Assembly (NCBI GenBank): GCA_937877165.1
Contig: CALEFO010000007.1
Coordinates: 1-7,554 of the forward strand
DNA length: 7,554 nt
Reading direction: 5' to 3'
Source: an uncultured Lachnospiraceae bacterium
GTDB taxonomy: Bacteria > Bacillota > Clostridia > Lachnospirales > Lachnospiraceae
This document shows positions 6,040-7,554 of this stretch, piece after piece (positions within the stretch are counted from its first letter, which is position 1; each line of letters opens with the position of its first letter). The position numbers were made by a program, and so were the translations under genes. Below the pieces are notes generated by a model. It had not been told where the DNA came from. It saw only the letters and a list, made by a program, of their open reading frames with translations, and did not search any database.

Positions 6040-7506
6040 ATGGAACGAGAAAACGTATGGAATACCTATGATCTGGAAATGCAGAAGAGCTGCCTTGATT
6101 TTGCAGAGGAATATCGGAAGTTTATTTCGGAGAACAAGACAGAGCGCGAGTGTGTGGACGCGTTCGTGAATGCGGCGGAGGATGCAGGCTTTGTGGAGCT
6201 GTCCCGCGCCATTGAGGAAGAGAAGAAGACCGGAAAGAAGCTGCAGCCCGGCGACAAGGTTTACATGACCTGGATGAACAAGTCGATGGTGCTGTTCCGC
6301 TTAGGGAAGAGCCCGATGGAGGAGGGTGTCAACATTCTGGGTGCGCACATTGACAGCCCCCGCATGGATGTGAAGCAGAATCCTCTGTTTGAAAAGGGCG
6401 GCTACGGATATCTTGACACCCATTATTACGGCGGCATCAAGAAGTATCAGTTCGTCGCAAGGCCGCTTGCCATCCACGGCGTTATCGTGAAGAAGGACGG
6501 AGAGACGGTTGTCCTGAACGTCGGCGAGGACCCGGACGATCCGGTATTTTTCGTTTCTGATCTTCTGATTCATCTTGCACAGGATCAGATGCAGAAGAAG
6601 GCCGCAGAGGTCGTGAGCGGCGAGGCCCTGGATCTTATCATCGGCAATAAGCCGGTGATCATTGACGCCAAGACCAAGGCAGGACATAAGGAGAACAAGA
6701 AGGATGCCAAGGAAGCCGTCAAGGAATCTCTTCTGAAGATTCTGGAAGAGATGTACGGCATCAAAGAGGATGATTTTGAATCGGCAGAGCTGGAGGTGGT
6801 TCCGGCGGGCCCGGCAAGAGATGCCGGCTTTGACCGCAGTATGATCCTCGGCTACGGCCAGGATGACCGCGTCTGCGCCTATCCCTCCTTCCGCGCCATT
6901 CTGGATGCGGATTTCGGCGGCGAAAACGGCGGCGCTCCCGAGCGAACAAGTGTCTGCCTTCTGGTTGACAAGGAGGAGATCGGCTCGGTCGGTGCAACCG
7001 GCATGCAGTCCCACTATTTCGAGAACGCGCTGGCAGAGGTGATGAATCTTCGCGGGGAGTATACGGAGCTTGCTCTTCGCCGCTGCCTTGCGAACTCTGA
7101 CATGCTCTCGAGTGATGTATCCTCTGCCTATGACCCGAACTGGAGCGAGTGCTTCGACGAGAAGAACACCGCTTTCCTCGGACGCGGCATGGTCTTCAAC
7201 AAGTTCACGGGCTCCCGCGGAAAGAGCGGATCCAACGATGCCAACGCGGAGTTCATTGCCCATCTTCGCGACATTTTCAGCAAGGAGGGCGTTGTGACGC
7301 AGACGGCGGAGCTCGGCAAGGTGGATGTCGGAGGCGGCGGAACCATCGCTTATATTCTGGCTCTGTACGGCATGAATGTCATTGACAGCGGCGTTCCGGT
7401 TCTGTCGATGCACTCCCCGGCGGAAGCAACCTCCAAGGCGGATATTTACGAAGCATACCGCGGCTACAAGGCATTCCTTCGCGACGCGAACCTTCGCAAT
7501 GCATGA
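6040..7506 (+). CDS. M18-family metallo-aminopeptidase
   Basis: A cytoplasmic zinc aminopeptidase of family M18, the aspartyl aminopeptidase family, which removes N-terminal residues from peptides. It is 488 residues and most like the longer bacterial type often named apeA. The M18 set is complete: H103 and D105 in GAHIDSPRMDVK, D275 in GYGQDDRVC, the pair E312-E313 in DKEEIGSVGATGM, D354 in ANSDMLSSDV, and H458 in SMHSPAEATSKAD. By family analogy, H103, D275, E313, D354 and H458 bind two zinc ions, and D105 and E312 are catalytic. There is no signal peptide. ATG 6040 is preferred over ATG 6022 because AAGGGAG at 6026-6032 lies seven bases before it. The gene ends with tandem in-frame stops, TGA (7504-7506) and TAG (7507-7509). 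It follows a 375-base gap of repeats and appears to be its own unit. Confidence 0.95.
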   Translation: MERENVWNTYDLEMQKSCLDFAEEYRKFISENKTERECVDAFVNAAEDAGFVELSRAIEEEKKTGKKLQPGDKVYMTWMNKSMVLFRLGKSPMEEGVNILGAHIDSPRMDVKQNPLFEKGGYGYLDTHYYGGIKKYQFVARPLAIHGVIVKKDGETVVLNVGEDPDDPVFFVSDLLIHLAQDQMQKKAAEVVSGEALDLIIGNKPVIIDAKTKAGHKENKKDAKEAVKESLLKILEEMYGIKEDDFESAELEVVPAGPARDAGFDRSMILGYGQDDRVCAYPSFRAILDADFGGENGGAPERTSVCLLVDKEEIGSVGATGMQSHYFENALAEVMNLRGEYTELALRRCLANSDMLSSDVSSAYDPNWSECFDEKNTAFLGRGMVFNKFTGSRGKSGSNDANAEFIAHLRDIFSKEGVVTQTAELGKVDVGGGGTIAYILALYGMNVIDSGVPVLSMHSPAEATSKADIYEAYRGYKAFLRDANLRNA

Positions 7507-7516
7507 TAGAGTAGAA

Positions 7517-7554
7517 GAATTTTGCCTCAGCGAGGTATAAGCTTGAATGTGATC
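7517..7554 (+). repeat. second, truncated copy of the intergenic repeat material
   Basis: Positions 7517-7540 match 5756-5779 at 22 of 24 bases (shared core TTTTGCCTCAGCGAG). Directly after, TTGAATGTGATC (7543-7554) matches TTGAAAGTGATC (5669-5680) at 11 of 12 bases. The two pieces are in the opposite order to the first copy, so the block is modular: this looks like the end of one module followed by the start of another, cut by the window end. It begins 10 bases after the aminopeptidase stop. Confidence 0.7.

Overview
This 7.5 kb window carries four convincing protein genes, all on the + strand: pheS (354-1376), pheT (1400-3934), a polytopic membrane protein (4078-5664) and an M18-family aminopeptidase (6040-7506). 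The DNA is moderately GC-rich. The genes have AGGAG-type ribosome binding sites, a consensus -10 box and an intrinsic terminator. PheS carries a four-cysteine cluster that I associate with clostridial relatives. Together these suggest a Firmicute of class Clostridia, plausibly Lachnospiraceae; this is inferred from protein style, not from a marker gene.

Layout. Positions 1-159 hold only a possible broken 3' end of an unidentified gene. A promoter with a perfect TATAAT (181-209) starts a leader of about 140 nt with two hairpins and no recognisable T-box. pheS and pheT follow as a two-gene operon with a 23-nt gap, closed by a strong intrinsic terminator (3962-3992). These two genes encode the alpha and beta chains of phenylalanyl-tRNA synthetase. 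A separate unit then encodes a 528-residue membrane protein resembling the DUF6056 family, which has GT-C-glycosyltransferase-like features.

The most unusual part is the 375-base gap between the membrane protein and the aminopeptidase (5665-6039). It is almost entirely inverted repeats: a 36-nt near-perfect hairpin three bases after the stop codon, a second and third hairpin (5704-5788), then a roughly 209-nt nested structure (5790-5998). That structure has an outer 14-bp stem, an inner 15-bp stem, a long 15-bp arm and a small GNRA-type hairpin. A possible promoter ends just where the large structure begins, so it may be the 5' leader of the aminopeptidase mRNA or a small RNA. The inner part (about 5821-5969) is also bracketed by 8-bp direct repeats, as a small non-autonomous mobile element would be.

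Pieces of the same repeat material reappear immediately after the aminopeptidase (7517-7554) and are cut off by the window end. This shows that it is a multi-copy intergenic sequence. I see no link in function between the tRNA synthetase operon, the membrane protein and the peptidase; they look like neighbouring independent units.
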